A stretch of DNA of 64,000 bases from SMWC01 sp964466315. GTDB lineage: Bacteria > Pseudomonadota > Gammaproteobacteria > Steroidobacterales > Rariloculaceae. The stretch spans positions 1-64,000 of the forward strand of contig CAYXNS010000008.1 in the NCBI GenBank assembly GCA_964466315.1, given 5' to 3'. Positions within the stretch are counted from its first letter, which is position 1. Each line of letters begins with the position of its first letter. The translations under genes were made by a program, and so were the position numbers. This document shows positions 44,591 through 53,554 of this stretch, piece by piece. The notes under the pieces are model-generated. The model had not been told where the DNA came from. It was given only the letters and a program-made list of their open reading frames with translations, and did no database searches.

Positions 44591-45646
44591 TTAAGAGGCG
44601 TCTTTGAATTTTTCGAATTTGCTCTTATCGAAGGCCTGATGGTATGCCTCTTCGCCGGCGATGACTTTCCGGTCGAGGAGTTCCTGAATCGCCCCGTCCA
44701 TCGTTCGCATACCGCTGGCGCCACCCGACTGCATGACATTCTCGAGTTGCTCCAGTTTGCCCTGTCGAATCAAGTTTGCCACGGCGGAGGTATTGACGAG
44801 GATCTCGAGGATCGCGACTCGGCCCGAGCCGTCTTTCTTCTTGGCGAGTTGCTGCGAGATAACGCCGCGCAGAGACGTCGACAGCATATTGCGAATGTGC
44901 TCCTGCTTTTCCACGGGGAAGATGTTGATCACGCGATCTACGGTAGCTGCGGCGCCATTCGTATGTAACGTCCCCATGATGAGGACCCCCATCTCCGCGG
45001 CCGTCATGGCGATGCTCATGGTTTCCAGGTCTCTGAGTTCCCCGACCAGAATAACGTCGGGATCTTCGCGCAACGCGGATTGCAACGCCTCCGCGAATGT
45101 CTGGGTGTGAATACCTATCTCACGCTGGCTGATGAGACAGTTCTGGCGCTGATGCACGAACTCGATTGGGTCTTCGATCGTCAGAATGTGGCCATGCTGG
45201 CGCTGGTTGATGGCATCGATCATGGCCGCGAGCGTCGTGGTCTTGCCGGACCCTGTCTTGCCGGTTACGAGTATCAAGCCCTTATTCGCTTTCGTGAACT
45301 CACGAACCGACTTCGGCATGCCGAGTTCTTCGAGCGTCAGGGCAGTCGATGGAATGCCGCGAAAGACGGCGCCAACGCCGTTCAGATGACGGAAGGCATT
45401 TACGCGGAATCGGGCCAGGTCGGGGATCGCGAAGGCGAAGTCGGCTGAATCGTCCGCTTCGAACTGCGCGCGAGTCGCTTCGGACATTATGCCGAGGAGC
45501 GCATTCAATAATTGTTCACCGTCGAGCTTCTGATTCTGCAGACTGATCAAGTCGCCGTTCACGCGCATGCGCGGCGGATCGCCCGAGATCACATGCAGGT
45601 CCGAACCTTTGCGGAGGTGCATGCTACGAAGGAAGTCATCGATCAT
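44591..45646 (-). CDS. PilT-like type IV pilus ATPase, paralog 2
   Basis: This 351-residue hexameric ATPase of the PilT/PilU group has Walker A GKTGSGKTT at 129-137, the Asp box TIEDPIEFVH, Walker B ILVGELRD and the His box MGTLHTNGAAAT. It starts one base after the previous gene's stop. Such motors pull pilin subunits back into the membrane. It resembles the neighbour at 45648 in length and layout but is clearly a different protein. No pilin or pilus assembly gene is in the window. Confidence 0.9.
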   Translation of the reverse strand: MIDDFLRSMHLRKGSDLHVISGDPPRMRVNGDLISLQNQKLDGEQLLNALLGIMSEATRAQFEADDSADFAFAIPDLARFRVNAFRHLNGVGAVFRGIPSTALTLEELGMPKSVREFTKANKGLILVTGKTGSGKTTTLAAMIDAINQRQHGHILTIEDPIEFVHQRQNCLISQREIGIHTQTFAEALQSALREDPDVILVGELRDLETMSIAMTAAEMGVLIMGTLHTNGAAATVDRVINIFPVEKQEHIRNMLSTSLRGVISQQLAKKKDGSGRVAILEILVNTSAVANLIRQGKLEQLENVMQSGGASGMRTMDGAIQELLDRKVIAGEEAYHQAFDKSKFEKFKDAS

Positions 45647-45647
45647 C

Positions 45648-46736
45648 TCAGGCGATCTCTACGTCCTGCAGGATGGTCGTATCCGTGACGAAGCGCTCGA
45701 ACTTCTTCATGTCCGTCGCGTAGCGATACGCGTCGTCCGGATCCACGAGTTTCTGCTTGATGGCATCCAGGAGGGCTTGATCCATCATCTGCATGCCGAG
45801 ATCCTTACCGGTCTGCAGCTGCGCCGGGATCTGATACGTCTGATCGGATGTAATGAGCTTCGAGATCGCACGGGTCATCACGAGGATTTCGTGGACGGCT
45901 CTGCGGTCCCGGCCGTCAGGTGTCTTGACGAGATTCTGTGTCACGACAGCCTGCAGGCTATGGGACAGGAAGCTCTTTGTCTGTTCACGTTGATCGGCCG
46001 GCAGCGCGTCGATAATTCGATCGATCGACTTTACGGCGCCCGTCGTATGTAGCGTTCCCAGGACCAGATGGCCGGTCTCTGCCGCGGTCATCGCCATGCT
46101 GATGGTCTCGGTATCCCTGAGTTCGCCGACGAGAATCACATCGGGGTCTTCGCGGAGAGCCGCCCGCACGCCTTCGGCGAAACTCGGGACATGCGTTCCC
46201 AGTTCGCGCTGTATGACCTGTGCCTTCTTGCTGTGGTGGACGAACTCAATCGGGTCTTCGAGGCTGATGATATTGAGATTTCGAGTGCCATTGAGATGGT
46301 CGATCATCGACGCCAGCGTCGTGGACTTACCGGTGCCCGTCGATCCGGTGACGAGCACCATTCCTTGATGGAGGTCGCAGAACTTCACTACGACGGGCGG
46401 AAGGTCGAGCGATTCGATCGTTGGGATCTTATTCGGGATATTTCGGAAGGTAGCGCCGATGCCGGTTTCCTTGCGAAACACGTTGGCTCTGAATCGCCCG
46501 CCTTCCTGGCTGACATAGGAAAAGTCCAGATCGTGACCCTGAGAGAAGCGTTCTTTCTGCGCCTCCGTCAGTATCTCACCGACGTAGCTCTCCATCTCGG
46601 TGTCGGCGAGGTCCCGGAATTTGATGGGCATGAGATCGCCATGCAGACGAAGCATTGGCGGGATGCCGACGGCCAGGTGAACGTCCGAGCAGCCTTGCGC
46701 GAGCCCGAGCTTCAAGAATGAGTCGATCCGTGCCAT
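45648..46736 (-). CDS. PilT-like type IV pilus ATPase, paralog 1
   Basis: This 362-residue ATPase has Walker A GSTGTGKST at 131-139, SLEDPIEFVHHSKKAQVIQRE, Walker B DVILVGELRDTETI and His box LGTLHTTGAVKSID. The N-terminal half is the PAS-like domain of secretion ATPases (GCSDVHLAVGIPPMLRLHGD). It sits three bases after the HEAT-kinase gene and one base before paralog 2, so all three are one operon. The role is probably retraction of a pilus or a related motor; the pairing of two paralogs is like pilT-pilU. Confidence 0.9.
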   Translation of the reverse strand: MARIDSFLKLGLAQGCSDVHLAVGIPPMLRLHGDLMPIKFRDLADTEMESYVGEILTEAQKERFSQGHDLDFSYVSQEGGRFRANVFRKETGIGATFRNIPNKIPTIESLDLPPVVVKFCDLHQGMVLVTGSTGTGKSTTLASMIDHLNGTRNLNIISLEDPIEFVHHSKKAQVIQRELGTHVPSFAEGVRAALREDPDVILVGELRDTETISMAMTAAETGHLVLGTLHTTGAVKSIDRIIDALPADQREQTKSFLSHSLQAVVTQNLVKTPDGRDRRAVHEILVMTRAISKLITSDQTYQIPAQLQTGKDLGMQMMDQALLDAIKQKLVDPDDAYRYATDMKKFERFVTDTTILQDVEIA

Positions 46737-46739
46737 CGA

Positions 46740-49151
46740 CTAGTTGAGTTGCGCGGCAGTTTTTTCGAGAGCAGCCTTGAGTTGATCCATGGAAGTGAAT
46801 CGCTTGTCTTTATCGACCGACATGGCTTTCGTCACGATATCGCTGAGTTCCTTGGAGACGTCGTCGTTGAGCTCATCTAGCGCTGTCGCCTTTCCCTGGA
46901 CATGCTGATACATGACTGACATGTGATCACCGCGGTTGTAGGGCGGCTCACCGGCCAGCATCTCATAGAGCATGACGCCAAGGCTATAGATATCGGCTCC
47001 GATGTCGACCTTCTTGCCGAGAATCTGCTCCGGCGCCATGTATTTCGGTGAGCCGATGACGTAGCCCGTCTTCGTGAGTTGCGTGTCGCCGCTGGATGCC
47101 GCCGCTGCAACGCCGAAATCTACGATCTTCAACAGCCCATCATCGTTGATGAGAATGTTCGCCGGCTTGAGGTCCCGGTGAATGATCCCCTGGTAATGCG
47201 CGATCTGCATTCCCGTGCAGATATCACAGGCATAGGAAACGGCTTTCTTGGCGTCCATCGGCGTATCGTCTGAAATTTCCCTCCCCAGCGTGTGGGACGG
47301 GAAATACTCCATCGAGATCGCGTAGGCGTTTCCAATGGCCAGGAAGTCATAGATGCGGATGACGTTCTTATGCGTGATTTTTCGAGAGTAGCGTAGCTCG
47401 TGAACGAAACGCTTCATCATCTCTTCATCAGAGGAGACGTTCGGGTTCAAGAACTTCAGGATGAGTTGGTCGTCGACCACGGTATCATGTACTAGCACAA
47501 CGGTCCCGAAGGCGCCCTTGCCGATTTTTTGAATGAACTCGTAGCGGCCTTCGATGAGGCTTCCTACCTTGAGTGCGCTCAGGTCGAATGAACTCGAACT
47601 CGTCTTGGCGGTCGGTTCGTCGGTAGCACTCTCCTTGCCAGTGTCCGCCATGAGCGAGCGAGTGAGATCGTCTTCGGCGCTAGTAGAAGCCGGTCTGAGC
47701 TGTCCGGTCGCAGCTCCATCGCCCTCGAGTTTCTGTAATGTCTTGGCAGCAGCTTTCGCGATCGTGTCGCCGTGGCCGCTTGCGTGTTTTCGAATGAACG
47801 CTCCCACGGCTTCCGTATGTTTGGAATCGGTCAGATTCGCGACGGCTTCGATTGCAGCAGCCTTGACCTGTTTCTCATCGGTCTTGACGAACGGGAGGAC
47901 CTTCTTGAGCGCGCGTTTATCGCCCAGCTTGCCGATCGATCTCAGCGCCGTTGGCACCGATTTGCCGCCCCGGCTCAGCATCTTGACCAACGCCGGAACG
48001 GCCTTCGCGTCACCGATCTCCGCGAGAGCATCCGCCGCTCGCTCACTGACCCACCAATCTTCATCGGCTGTCGCTTCGATCAACTGGTCGACGGCGCGTG
48101 GATCGTGGCAGGTATTCAGAATTTCGATGGCGGCGCGGCGAACGTCCTCGTCTTTGTCCTTGATCAGCTCCAACACTGCGCTGACGACGCGGTCTCCACC
48201 GATGCGTGCTAACGCGTCAGATGCACGGGCGCGGACCCACCAGTCTTCGTCGGAGATAGCTTCGAGTAGATGCTTGATGTCGTTAGTTGTGCCGATCTCG
48301 TTCAAGACCTCGACCGCCGCGCGGCGGGAGAATTCATTGTCGGCCTTGAGTGCTGAGATCAGGTGTTTAACTGTGTCCGGATGCTTGAGATTGACGATGA
48401 CGTCGATGGCTTTGTTGATGACGTCGACATCGGGATCTTCGAGCAGTGAGCAGATTAGTTCGACGTTGACGGCACCGTTTAACTGAGAGAGTCCAGTGAG
48501 CGCCGCCTGCCGAACCAGCTTGTTGTCGTCTTTCAACTGTTGCTGCAGGGCGTCCTGGACATCGACTCGCTCGAACTGAGAGATGACCTTGATCAAGTGC
48601 ATCTTGACGACCGGGTCCTTCCCGTTCATACGCGCCAGCAAATCCGGTATTTCGGCCTCGCTCGCGAGGTCTTTGACTATCTTGAACACGGCGGTCTTCT
48701 CGCTGGGCTGCAACTCGTACACCTGAGCGAGAAGATGATTGATATTCAGCCGCTTTCGATGCGCCAATAGAATGTCAACCAGGGCGGATTTGGAATAGCT
48801 GTCCTCGGCGAGCAGATCGACCAATCGGTTGGGGTTGTATCGCCGACTGGACGAGAGCGCGGTGGTCGCTCCCGAAACGGTTTTCGGATTCGCATCGGTC
48901 AGGCCCTGCAGTATGGCGGGCAAGGCCTTGTCGTCCGCGAGCCTCGTGAGGACATCGACGAACTCCGCAGTCTGGCGCCGGTCTGCGCTGGCGAGGGCCT
49001 GAAGAATTTTCGGTACGCCTGCAGGACCGACCTGGCGAAGTTTGTCGAATGCCTTCTTGGCGCTGGGCGACGAGAGATCCGCTTCGCCTCGGATCTGCGC
49101 GATTAGTCGCTCTGCCTTGATTGCACTGATGAAGTTCATGAATTTCCGCAC
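46740..49151 (-). CDS. HEAT-repeat Ser/Thr protein kinase
   Basis: This protein of about 803 residues has two parts. Residues 20-470 are tandem HEAT or PBS-lyase-like helical repeats (for example DEDWWVRARASDALARIGGD and DEDWWVSERAADALAEIGDA). Residues 531-803 are a Hanks-type kinase with glycine loop GKGAFG at 544-549, lysine K566, HRDLKPAN (catalytic D660), DFG D678 and APE box YMAPEQ. It has no membrane helix. GTG at 49151 is chosen because GGAGG lies nine bases upstream and a promoter ends just before it; ATG at 49139 and GTG at 49175 are alternatives. It heads the operon with two PilT-like ATPases. HEAT repeats probably bind a partner, perhaps the motor. Confidence 0.9.
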   Translation of the reverse strand: MRKFMNFISAIKAERLIAQIRGEADLSSPSAKKAFDKLRQVGPAGVPKILQALASADRRQTAEFVDVLTRLADDKALPAILQGLTDANPKTVSGATTALSSSRRYNPNRLVDLLAEDSYSKSALVDILLAHRKRLNINHLLAQVYELQPSEKTAVFKIVKDLASEAEIPDLLARMNGKDPVVKMHLIKVISQFERVDVQDALQQQLKDDNKLVRQAALTGLSQLNGAVNVELICSLLEDPDVDVINKAIDVIVNLKHPDTVKHLISALKADNEFSRRAAVEVLNEIGTTNDIKHLLEAISDEDWWVRARASDALARIGGDRVVSAVLELIKDKDEDVRRAAIEILNTCHDPRAVDQLIEATADEDWWVSERAADALAEIGDAKAVPALVKMLSRGGKSVPTALRSIGKLGDKRALKKVLPFVKTDEKQVKAAAIEAVANLTDSKHTEAVGAFIRKHASGHGDTIAKAAAKTLQKLEGDGAATGQLRPASTSAEDDLTRSLMADTGKESATDEPTAKTSSSSFDLSALKVGSLIEGRYEFIQKIGKGAFGTVVLVHDTVVDDQLILKFLNPNVSSDEEMMKRFVHELRYSRKITHKNVIRIYDFLAIGNAYAISMEYFPSHTLGREISDDTPMDAKKAVSYACDICTGMQIAHYQGIIHRDLKPANILINDDGLLKIVDFGVAAAASSGDTQLTKTGYVIGSPKYMAPEQILGKKVDIGADIYSLGVMLYEMLAGEPPYNRGDHMSVMYQHVQGKATALDELNDDVSKELSDIVTKAMSVDKDKRFTSMDQLKAALEKTAAQLN

Positions 49152-49192
49152 ACGAAGCCGCACCTCCAACCCCACGCTGGGGTCGAGTATCC

Positions 49193-49221
49193 TACATAAT
49201 CATTGACTGGATCTGCGTCAA
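49193..49221 (-). promoter_or_regulatory. Candidate sigma-70 promoter of the kinase-PilT operon
   Basis: On the minus strand TTGACG (49221-49216), a 17-base spacer and TATGTA (49198-49193) form a good -35/-10 pair, giving a start near 49186, about 35 bases before the GTG at 49151. The -35 lies within an inverted repeat ATTGAC-N9-GTCAAT (49202-49222), which could bind a regulator. Confidence 0.5.
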
Positions 49222-49350
49222 TTATGCCATACGGGTTTTCCGAAAATGGAACCTGCCTCACAGGTTCAGGTGTCCGTTAAAAAGGTTGGGAAGGCCTGGA
49301 AATGCTGATCGATAAGGTACAATCCCGGCCCCCATGGTAAGGACCCAGGT

Positions 49351-50448
49351 ATGAGCCAGGAAGCCTTGGCGGTATTGCGAGAACACCTCGGCGAATTCAT
49401 CGTCCCATTCACGGGTTTCCCGCTCAGCGAAGCGGGCAGCACGTTCGAGATCGAGTCCAGCGCGGGGATTCCCCAGATCAGCATCGATCTGGGATTCCCG
49501 GCGGCACGGAGCGGCGCGGAACTGATCGCCGCGCTGCAGGCGTATTGCAGTGATCTGGATTTACCGTCGGCGCCAGTGTTCTCATTGACCTCGACGATCT
49601 TGTCGCATTCCGTCCAGCACGGCCTCAAGCCATTGGAGGGGATCAGCAATCTGATCGCCGTCGCATCGGGCAAGGGCGGCGTTGGGAAATCGACGGTCGC
49701 TGTCAATCTCGGTCTTGCGCTGGCCCAGGAAGGCGCAAGTGTCGGCATTCTCGACGCAGACATCTATGGACCGAGTCAGCCGCGAATGTTGGGTCTCGCC
49801 GGCGAGAGGCCCGTTACACCCGACGGCAAGACGCTCGACCCTCTAGAAGCCCATGGCGTGAAAGCGATGTCCATCGGCTTTCTCGTCGAGGACAATCAAC
49901 CGATGGCGTGGCGCGGCCCGATGGTGACGTCGGCGCTCAACCAGCTGCTTACGGATACGAACTGGGGGGAACTGGACTATCTTCTCGTCGACATGCCCCC
50001 GGGTACCGGCGATGTGCAACTGACATTGTCGCAACGCGTCCCTGTCAGCGGTGCCATCATCGTGACGACACCCCAGGACATCGCGCTGGCCGACGCACGC
50101 AAAGGACTCGAGATGTTCCAGAAGGTCAACGTCCCCGTCCTGGGCGTCGTCGAGAACATGAGTGTCCATGTCTGTTCGGACTGTGGTCACGAGGAATCGA
50201 TATTCGGCCAAGAAGGCGGCGAGCGCCTTGCCGCAGAGTATGGATTACCGTTGCTGGGCGCACTTCCGCTGGACCGAAAAATCAGCGAGCAGACGGACCA
50301 CGGGCGGCCGACCGTCGTCGCTGAGCCCGATGGTGTGGCCGCAGAGGCCTATCGCCGGATTGCCCTTTGTGCCGCGAGCCATCTCGCCGCGACGGCGAAA
50401 GATTACAGCAATCTGTTTCCGACGATCACCGTCGAGGAAAGTGAATGA
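49351..50448 (+). CDS. apbC: Iron-sulfur cluster carrier protein ApbC/Mrp
   Basis: This 365-residue P-loop ATPase of the MinD/Mrp group has GKGGVGKST at 107-115, DADIYGPSQPRML, VDMPPGTGDVQLTL and CSDCG, whose CxxC pair binds the Fe-S cluster at the dimer interface. The N-terminal 90 residues are the MIP18-like domain. It delivers Fe-S clusters to apoproteins in the cytosol. Its end overlaps dcd by four bases. In gammaproteobacteria this gene usually lies next to metG, which is here about 5 kb away on the other strand. Confidence 0.96.
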   Translation: MSQEALAVLREHLGEFIVPFTGFPLSEAGSTFEIESSAGIPQISIDLGFPAARSGAELIAALQAYCSDLDLPSAPVFSLTSTILSHSVQHGLKPLEGISNLIAVASGKGGVGKSTVAVNLGLALAQEGASVGILDADIYGPSQPRMLGLAGERPVTPDGKTLDPLEAHGVKAMSIGFLVEDNQPMAWRGPMVTSALNQLLTDTNWGELDYLLVDMPPGTGDVQLTLSQRVPVSGAIIVTTPQDIALADARKGLEMFQKVNVPVLGVVENMSVHVCSDCGHEESIFGQEGGERLAAEYGLPLLGALPLDRKISEQTDHGRPTVVAEPDGVAAEAYRRIALCAASHLAATAKDYSNLFPTITVEESE

Positions 50449-51011
50449 GCATCAGGTCAGATCGTTGGATTCGGCGGATGGTTCGCGACCACGGGATGAT
50501 AGAACCCTTCGAGAACGATCAGATTCGAACCGTTAACGACCAGCGCGTGATCTCATACGGAACGTCGAGTTACGGTTATGACGTTCGCTGTGCCGCCGAC
50601 TTCAAGGTATTCACGAATATCAATTCAGCGGTTGTGGACCCGAAGCAGTTCGACGAGTCGAGTTTCGTCGATAAGTGCTCTGACATCTGCGTGATTCCGC
50701 CGAACTCATTCGTGCTCGCAAGGACTGTCGAATATTTTCGTATCCCGCGAAGCGTGCTGACGATCTGCCTCGGGAAGTCGACCTATGCGCGCTGCGGAAT
50801 CATCGTCAACGTCACGCCGTTGGAGCCGGAGTGGGAAGGGCACGTAACGCTCGAGTTTTCGAATACCACGCCGCTTCCGGCAAGAGTCTATGCCAACGAG
50901 GGCGTGGCGCAGATGATATTTTTCGAGTCGGATGAGGTCTGTGAGACCAGTTATCTGGACCGTGGCGGGAAGTATCAGGGCCAGAAAGGCGTGACCCTTC
51001 CCAAGACATAG
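50445..51011 (+). CDS. dcd: dCTP deaminase
   Basis: This 188-residue enzyme converts dCTP to dUTP for thymidylate synthesis. It shows GTSSYGYDVRCAADF near the start, FVLARTVEYFRIPRSV, KSTYARCGIIVNVTPLEPEW with the catalytic glutamate in LEFSNTT, and the C-terminal GKYQGQKGVTLP. The ATG overlaps the apbC stop (ATGA), so the pair is translated together. Homotrimer, cytosolic. Confidence 0.97.
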   Translation: MSIRSDRWIRRMVRDHGMIEPFENDQIRTVNDQRVISYGTSSYGYDVRCAADFKVFTNINSAVVDPKQFDESSFVDKCSDICVIPPNSFVLARTVEYFRIPRSVLTICLGKSTYARCGIIVNVTPLEPEWEGHVTLEFSNTTPLPARVYANEGVAQMIFFESDEVCETSYLDRGGKYQGQKGVTLPKT

Positions 51012-51031
51012 GCACCCGGCAGCCGATAGGG

Positions 51032-51793
51032 TTACTCGTCGGACTCGCCGAGCCACTCCAGGGATTCGAGTAGGAAGACGAGCCGGGTTTCCCCATTGCG
51101 ACGTTGTTCGATCCGAACTGGTAAGTGGCGAAGATCCGGTGCAGTCCAGAACAATGTCTGCCGAGATGAGCCCGCGCGTTGCTGTATGCGTACCTGGGAC
51201 TCAAATTCGCCGAGGGACGTCTCGATAACCTCGTTGCCGTCCTCCGCGTAGTTATAGATCTGCGGGCCGTCTTCGTCGGCGACCGGGTAACTGTTCGAAC
51301 TCTTTGAACGCGCCGCGTCCAGCGTGAGTTGAACCTGCGTCGTTCCGGGATCCAGCATGCCTGGGGCCGCATCGAATAAAGCTCGCGCATCCGCCGTTTC
51401 GGTGACGATGGAGCCGTTGTTCCAGTCGAAGCGAATGTGGAAGTTATCGTCTCCGCCGCGTGTGCCGTCCTCGTACCAGAACTGGAGCGGCACGATCCTA
51501 CCGGCTTGTGACCGGAACTCACTTCGCCCGACGATGGCCCGCGGAGCGGCTAGGCGCAGTAAGAATCCGCGTAATCTGGTGGTTGAACTAAACCGGTACA
51601 CGTCGCTTTCCGCATCGTAGTCGACCGAGAATTGCGACGTGCCGCGGTCCCGGCCCTCGTATTGGACTTGATAGACGGCCGAATAGGTATGAATGGCCGG
51701 ATCCGGAGCGGAAGCCGCGACGTACGGCGCGGTGGCGGCCAGAAGGGCCGTGGCACGACGAAGGAATCCTGTCGCTCGCGTTCCTACAGTCAC
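51032..51793 (-). CDS. DUF3108 domain exported protein
   Basis: This 253-residue protein has an N-terminal signal (about 1-28, ending in APYVAASA) and a beta-rich DUF3108 domain (YSAVYQVQYEGRDRGTSQFS, STTRLRGFLLRL, LPVRIEQRRNGETRLVFLLE). Its function is not known; it is regularly found after purN in gammaproteobacteria, and here its start overlaps the purN stop by four bases. It is probably a periplasmic or envelope protein. Confidence 0.87.
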   Translation of the reverse strand: MTVGTRATGFLRRATALLAATAPYVAASAPDPAIHTYSAVYQVQYEGRDRGTSQFSVDYDAESDVYRFSSTTRLRGFLLRLAAPRAIVGRSEFRSQAGRIVPLQFWYEDGTRGGDDNFHIRFDWNNGSIVTETADARALFDAAPGMLDPGTTQVQLTLDAARSKSSNSYPVADEDGPQIYNYAEDGNEVIETSLGEFESQVRIQQRAGSSRQTLFWTAPDLRHLPVRIEQRRNGETRLVFLLESLEWLGESDE

Positions 51794-52449
51794 TCGTCAC
51801 CTTCGACTATTACCGGCTCGTCGAGCTGCCGACCGTCAAGCATGACGGCCCCATCGGCGAGCCTCAAGCGTCGCTCGGCGATCCAACCGACCGCACGCGG
51901 CAGAATAATATGCTCGCCTCGAGCCACGCGGGCTCCGAGCGAAGCCGAATCGTCGTCAGCGCGGACGGGGATGCGGTACTGGATCACGCACGGGCCGCTA
52001 TCGAGTTCCTTCGTCACGAAATGGACGGTCGCGCCGTGCTCGCGATCCCCTGCCTCGAGGACTCGGCGATGAGTATCGAGCCCTCTGAAGCGGGGCAGTA
52101 GAGACGGGTGGATATTGAGCATGCGCCCGGCGAACGTCTCGACGAAGCCCGGGCTCAAAATTCGCATGAAGCCGGCCAGGATCACGAGCTCGGGATCGTA
52201 CGCGAGTACTATCTGCGCGAGCGCGGTGTCGAACGCCGCAGTGTCGGCGAAACCCGCGGGATTCAGATACCGGGCCTCGATGCCCGCACGCCGTGCTCGT
52301 TCGAGCCCCGGCGCGTCGCTGCGGTCGCTGATGGCGGCACGGATGTCGATAGGGAGCGCGTCGGAGTGCTGCTCGTCGATGAGCGCCTGGAGATTCGTAC
52401 CCTGCCCGGATATCAGCACGGTGACGGTGAGCGGTCGGTAAGGCGTCAA
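51790..52449 (-). CDS. purN: Phosphoribosylglycinamide formyltransferase
   Basis: This 219-residue enzyme of purine synthesis formylates GAR with 10-formyl-THF. Motifs are VLISGQGTNLQALID at the start, LAGFMRILSPGFVETFAGRMLNIHPSLLPRFRG with the catalytic N and H, and VHFVTKELDSGPCVIQ with the aspartate. The start overlaps the purM stop by four bases. Order purM-purN-DUF3108 is usual. Confidence 0.97.
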   Translation of the reverse strand: MTPYRPLTVTVLISGQGTNLQALIDEQHSDALPIDIRAAISDRSDAPGLERARRAGIEARYLNPAGFADTAAFDTALAQIVLAYDPELVILAGFMRILSPGFVETFAGRMLNIHPSLLPRFRGLDTHRRVLEAGDREHGATVHFVTKELDSGPCVIQYRIPVRADDDSASLGARVARGEHIILPRAVGWIAERRLRLADGAVMLDGRQLDEPVIVEGDE

Positions 52450-53477
52450 TCGACGGTGACCTGTTCCGCGGGGTCGGCGACGACCTCGCCGATCAACCAG
52501 GCCTCCTCACCGCTCTTCGCGAGTCTTGCCAACGCGGGTTCGACGTGTTCGCGTGCCACGATCACCACCATGCCGACGCCGCAGTTAAAGGTGCGCAGCA
52601 TCTCGTCGGCGGAGATGCCAGCCGCTTCAAGCCACTGAAAGACAGGCGGCGTACGCCATGCTGCGCGCTGCAGACTCACTCCGAGACCGTCGGGCAGCAC
52701 TCGCGGAATATTCTCCGTCAGGCCGCCACCGGTGATATGTGAGATCCCCTTGACCTCGGTCTCGGCGAGTAGGTCGCTGATCGCTCCGACGTAGATTCGA
52801 GTCGGTTTCAGCAGTTGCTCGATCAACGGTTGACCGTCGAGATCTTGGCGAGCTGCATTCGGCAACCGATCCAGTATCCGTCTGATCAACGAGAAGCCGT
52901 TGGAGTGCGGTCCGGATGAGGCGAGGCCGAGTACACTGTCGCCCGCGCGAATATTGCGGCCGTCGACGAGTTGTTTCTCCTCGACGACGCCGACGCAGAA
53001 GCCGGCTAGATCGTACTCTCCGGAAGCATGCATGCCCGGATGCTCTGCCGTCTCACCGCCGATCAATGCAGCCCCTGCGAGTTCACAGCCCTGGGCGATA
53101 CCCTTGATTACGCGGGCCGCGACCGCCACGTCGAGCCGGGCCGTGACGAAGTAATCCAGAAAGAACAGCGGTTCAGCGCCGAGGACGATCACGTCGTTGA
53201 CGCACATGGCGACGAGGTCGATTCCGACCTCGTCGTGTGCGCCATGCTCGAGGACGAGCTTGAGTTTGGTGCCGACGCCGTCGGTCCCCGAAACTAGGAC
53301 GGGAGATTCATAACGTTCCGTCGCGAGCTTGAATAGCCCGCCGAATCCGCCAAGCCCGCCGATCACCTCAGGTCTCGAGGTACGGGTGACTGCAGCCTTG
53401 ATTCGATTGACGAGTTCCTCACCCGCTTCGATATCGACGCCGGCGGCTTTGTAGGTGAGGGTCTCCTTCGCTGTCAT
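52446..53477 (-). CDS. purM: Phosphoribosylformylglycinamidine cyclo-ligase
   Basis: This 343-residue ATP-dependent enzyme closes the imidazole ring to give AIR. The opening LTYKAAGVDIEAGEELVNRI, then VSGTDGVGTKLKLV, DLVAMCVNDVIVLGAEPLFF, ALIGGETAEHPGMH and HITGGGLTENIPRVLP are all conserved. It is first in the purM-purN-DUF3108 run and diverges from the DUF2066 gene. The 77 bases between them hold a TATAAT box and palindrome. Confidence 0.97.
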   Translation of the reverse strand: MTAKETLTYKAAGVDIEAGEELVNRIKAAVTRTSRPEVIGGLGGFGGLFKLATERYESPVLVSGTDGVGTKLKLVLEHGAHDEVGIDLVAMCVNDVIVLGAEPLFFLDYFVTARLDVAVAARVIKGIAQGCELAGAALIGGETAEHPGMHASGEYDLAGFCVGVVEEKQLVDGRNIRAGDSVLGLASSGPHSNGFSLIRRILDRLPNAARQDLDGQPLIEQLLKPTRIYVGAISDLLAETEVKGISHITGGGLTENIPRVLPDGLGVSLQRAAWRTPPVFQWLEAAGISADEMLRTFNCGVGMVVIVAREHVEPALARLAKSGEEAWLIGEVVADPAEQVTVD

Positions 53478-53520
53478 GATTTCCTTCTCGTGGTGCGGCG
53501 GGGATCAGGGCTGAGGCCGC

Positions 53521-53539
53521 TATAATAAGCCAGCTTATT
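53521..53539 (+). promoter_or_regulatory. -10 box overlapping a palindrome in the purM/DUF2066 divergent region
   Basis: TATAAT (53521-53526) overlaps AATAAGC-CA-GCTTATT (53524-53539), a perfect inverted repeat, 16 bases before the ATG at 53555. It could be an operator at the DUF2066 promoter, or a small hairpin in the leader. It does not resemble the PurR box. Confidence 0.45.
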
Positions 53540-53554
53540 CCGCCGTGGACAGCG

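Noticed and set aside
46068..48486. Plus-strand open frames antisense to the PilT-like and HEAT-kinase genes
   Set aside because: Low-complexity Ser/Thr/Ala or Arg-rich translations opposite genes with full motifs.
53521..53539. PurR operator between purM and DUF2066
   Set aside because: The palindrome here does not match the ACGCAAACGTTTGCGT-like PurR box.
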